13,668 nucleotides of DNA from Chloroflexota bacterium (lineage in GTDB: Bacteria > Chloroflexota > Anaerolineae > Anaerolineales > UBA4823): assembly GCA_030613705.1 (NCBI GenBank), contig JAUWLJ010000017.1, forward strand, positions 1-13,668, given 5' to 3'. The notes under the pieces were generated by a model. The model was not told the DNA's origin and did no database searches. It saw nothing but the letters and a program-made list of their open reading frames with translations. The translations under genes were made by a program, and so were the position numbers. Below, one piece after another: positions 12,076 through 13,668 of this stretch. How positions within the stretch are numbered: position 1 is the first letter of the stretch; every line of letters begins with the position of its first letter.

Positions 12076-13668
12076 AAAAGTTGGAGTCTACGTATGCCAT
12101 TGCGGCACGAATATCGCCGGAGTAGTCGATGTTGAAGAGGTCTCCAAATGGGCGGGAGAGCAACCCAACGTCGTCGGTTCGCGTGATTATAAATTTATGT
12201 GCTCAAGCCTTGGCCAGGAGTTGATCGAAGAGGATATCAAAGAACAAGGGTTAACTCGAATTGTTGTCGCGGCATGCTCTCCCCACATGCATGAAAAAAC
12301 ATTTCGCGGCGCCACAGAAAGAGGCGGATTGAATCCATTTCTCTTCGAGATGGCTAACATTCGAGAACATAACTCCTGGACAACAACCGATAAAGAAGCG
12401 GCTACTCAGAAGGCAAAGGCTTTAGTAAAGGGGGCGGTTGAACGAGTAGTTCACCACCAGCCTCTCGAACCAATCCCGGTTGAGATCGACGCCTCAACCT
12501 TGGTTATCGGCGGAGGCATTGCGGGGATCACGGCCTCTTTGGAATTAGCTAATGCGGGCTACCACGTTTATTTAGTTGAGCGAGAACCATCGATCGGTGG
12601 TCACATGGCCCAACTAGATAAAACCTTCCCCACTCTCGACTGCTCCGCCTGCATCCTTACGCCCAAGATGGTGGATGTAGGTCAACATCCCAATATCACC
12701 CTTTATAGCTGGAGTGAAGTTGAAAATATCTCCGGTTATATCGGTCAATTCAATGTCACCGTGCGTAAAAAAGCTCGCTATGTAATCGAGGAGCTTTGCA
12801 CCGGATGCGGCATTTGCGAGGAGAAATGTCCCCGCAAGGTGGTGGATGATGTATTTGAGGCAGGGTTGGCCCAACGCAAAGCGATCTACACCCCCTTCCC
12901 CCAGGCTGTACCAAACTACCCGGTTCTCGATCCTCCTAACTGCACTTACTTCGAGCGGGGCAAATGCAAAGCCTGCCAGATATTTTGCCCGACTGGTGCA
13001 ATCGATTTTGAACAGCAGGATGAATTGATTGAATTCCCGGTTGGGAATGTGATCCTGGCAACAGGATATGATCTCTTCGATTCAAAACGAATTCCACAAT
13101 ATGGCTATGGTCGCTTGGCGAACGTCTTTACCAGCCTGGAATTCGAGCGGATGGTCAATGCTTCCGGCCCAACAGGCGGAAAGATCGTGATGCGAGATGG
13201 CGAATCTGTGCCGCAAAGTATTGCAATTGTGCACTGCGTTGGTTCCCGGGATAACAATTACAATGAATATTGTTCGAAAGTATGCTGCATGTATTCCTTG
13301 AAATTTGCCCATCTCGTCCATGAGCGAATACCAGAAGCTGAGGTGTACAACTTCTATATCGACATCCGCACTCCTGGCAAGGGTTATGAGGAATTCTACA
13401 ATCGACTCTTAGAGGAGGGCACTCACTTTATCCGTGGCAGAGTGGCTGATGTAACCGATGCAGCCCGACTGCCAGGGGAAGAAGGCAAACTAATCGTTCA
13501 GGCTGAAGATACATTGATCGGAAAGCAGCGCCGCGTTCCAGTCGACATGGTGATCCTTTCCGCGGGGATGGAAGCCCGGCACGACTCTCAAGATGTCTCC
13601 CTGATGTTTGGTATGGGCTGCGACTTTGATGGCTTCTTCACCGAGCGCCACCCCAAACTAGATCCGGT
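12068..13668 (+). CDS. hdrA: Heterodisulfide reductase-like subunit A, 3' truncated
   Basis: HdrA is the FAD subunit that performs flavin-based electron splitting and links HdrBC to ferredoxin and a hydrogenase or formate dehydrogenase partner. At least 533 codons are open to the window edge with no frameshift; the C-terminal part is cut off. It starts with CHCGTNIAG (C10, C12). The FAD Rossmann motif is VIGGGIAG (146-153), followed by GGHMAQLDKTFPTLDCSACI (177-196). An inserted ferredoxin domain has C244, C247, C250, C254 and C292, C300, C303, C307. The HdrA signature HCVGSRD and YCSKVCCMYS is at 389-410. GAAGGAG precedes the ATG by several nt. Mobile C-terminal ferredoxins, an MvhD-like subunit and a formate dehydrogenase would be expected beyond the edge but cannot be seen. 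Confidence 0.95.
   Translation, partial: MSEKVGVYVCHCGTNIAGVVDVEEVSKWAGEQPNVVGSRDYKFMCSSLGQELIEEDIKEQGLTRIVVAACSPHMHEKTFRGATERGGLNPFLFEMANIREHNSWTTTDKEAATQKAKALVKGAVERVVHHQPLEPIPVEIDASTLVIGGGIAGITASLELANAGYHVYLVEREPSIGGHMAQLDKTFPTLDCSACILTPKMVDVGQHPNITLYSWSEVENISGYIGQFNVTVRKKARYVIEELCTGCGICEEKCPRKVVDDVFEAGLAQRKAIYTPFPQAVPNYPVLDPPNCTYFERGKCKACQIFCPTGAIDFEQQDELIEFPVGNVILATGYDLFDSKRIPQYGYGRLANVFTSLEFERMVNASGPTGGKIVMRDGESVPQSIAIVHCVGSRDNNYNEYCSKVCCMYSLKFAHLVHERIPEAEVYNFYIDIRTPGKGYEEFYNRLLEEGTHFIRGRVADVTDAARLPGEEGKLIVQAEDTLIGKQRRVPVDMVILSAGMEARHDSQDVSLMFGMGCDFDGFFTERHPKLDP

Noticed and set aside
12068..13668. hdrA as a truncated pseudogene
   Set aside because: The frame is open and conserved up to the window boundary; the missing end is due to the window, not to a stop.

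Overview
The window is from an anaerobic or facultatively anaerobic bacterium that uses soluble and membrane-bound Fe-S and flavin electron carriers. Formate dehydrogenase maturation (fdhD), an electron transfer flavoprotein (etfBA), a membrane ETF:quinone oxidoreductase-like protein and heterodisulfide-reductase modules occur together in syntrophic and sulfate-reducing Desulfobacterota, some Firmicutes and anaerobic Chloroflexota. I lean weakly to Chloroflexota, but nothing in the sequence fixes the phylum.

Layout. Positions 1-264 hold no gene I can name. fdhD lies on the minus strand (265-1080). An AT-rich gap of about 830 bp (1081-1910) follows, with several hairpins, a perfect CRP/FNR-family palindrome at 1452-1467 and possible gene debris. 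From 1911 to the right edge everything reads on the plus strand with short gaps or overlaps and no convincing internal terminator, so it is probably one long operon. The order is a soluble HdrD-like Fe-S protein (1911-3125), etfB, etfA, a membrane HdrD-like protein with a NarI-like cytochrome b domain (4908-6929), a Cache-HAMP histidine kinase (6956-8959), a receiver-histidine kinase (8928-10073), a lone receiver (10084-10512), hdrC, hdrB, and hdrA running off the edge.

How the genes may work together (inference). EtfAB would collect electrons from flavin dehydrogenases such as acyl-CoA dehydrogenases. It would pass them to the membrane HdrD-like protein and so to menaquinone, with the soluble paralogue as an alternative partner. 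HdrABC is a soluble flavin-based electron-splitting or disulfide-reducing module. With fdhD next door it may connect to a formate dehydrogenase outside the window. The three signalling proteins sit between the two redox blocks. None has a visible DNA-binding domain.

The most unusual observation concerns the two HdrD-like proteins. Both have lost every expected cysteine of the first CCG cluster site, and the last cysteine of the second, at matching positions. HdrB in the same operon keeps all ten.
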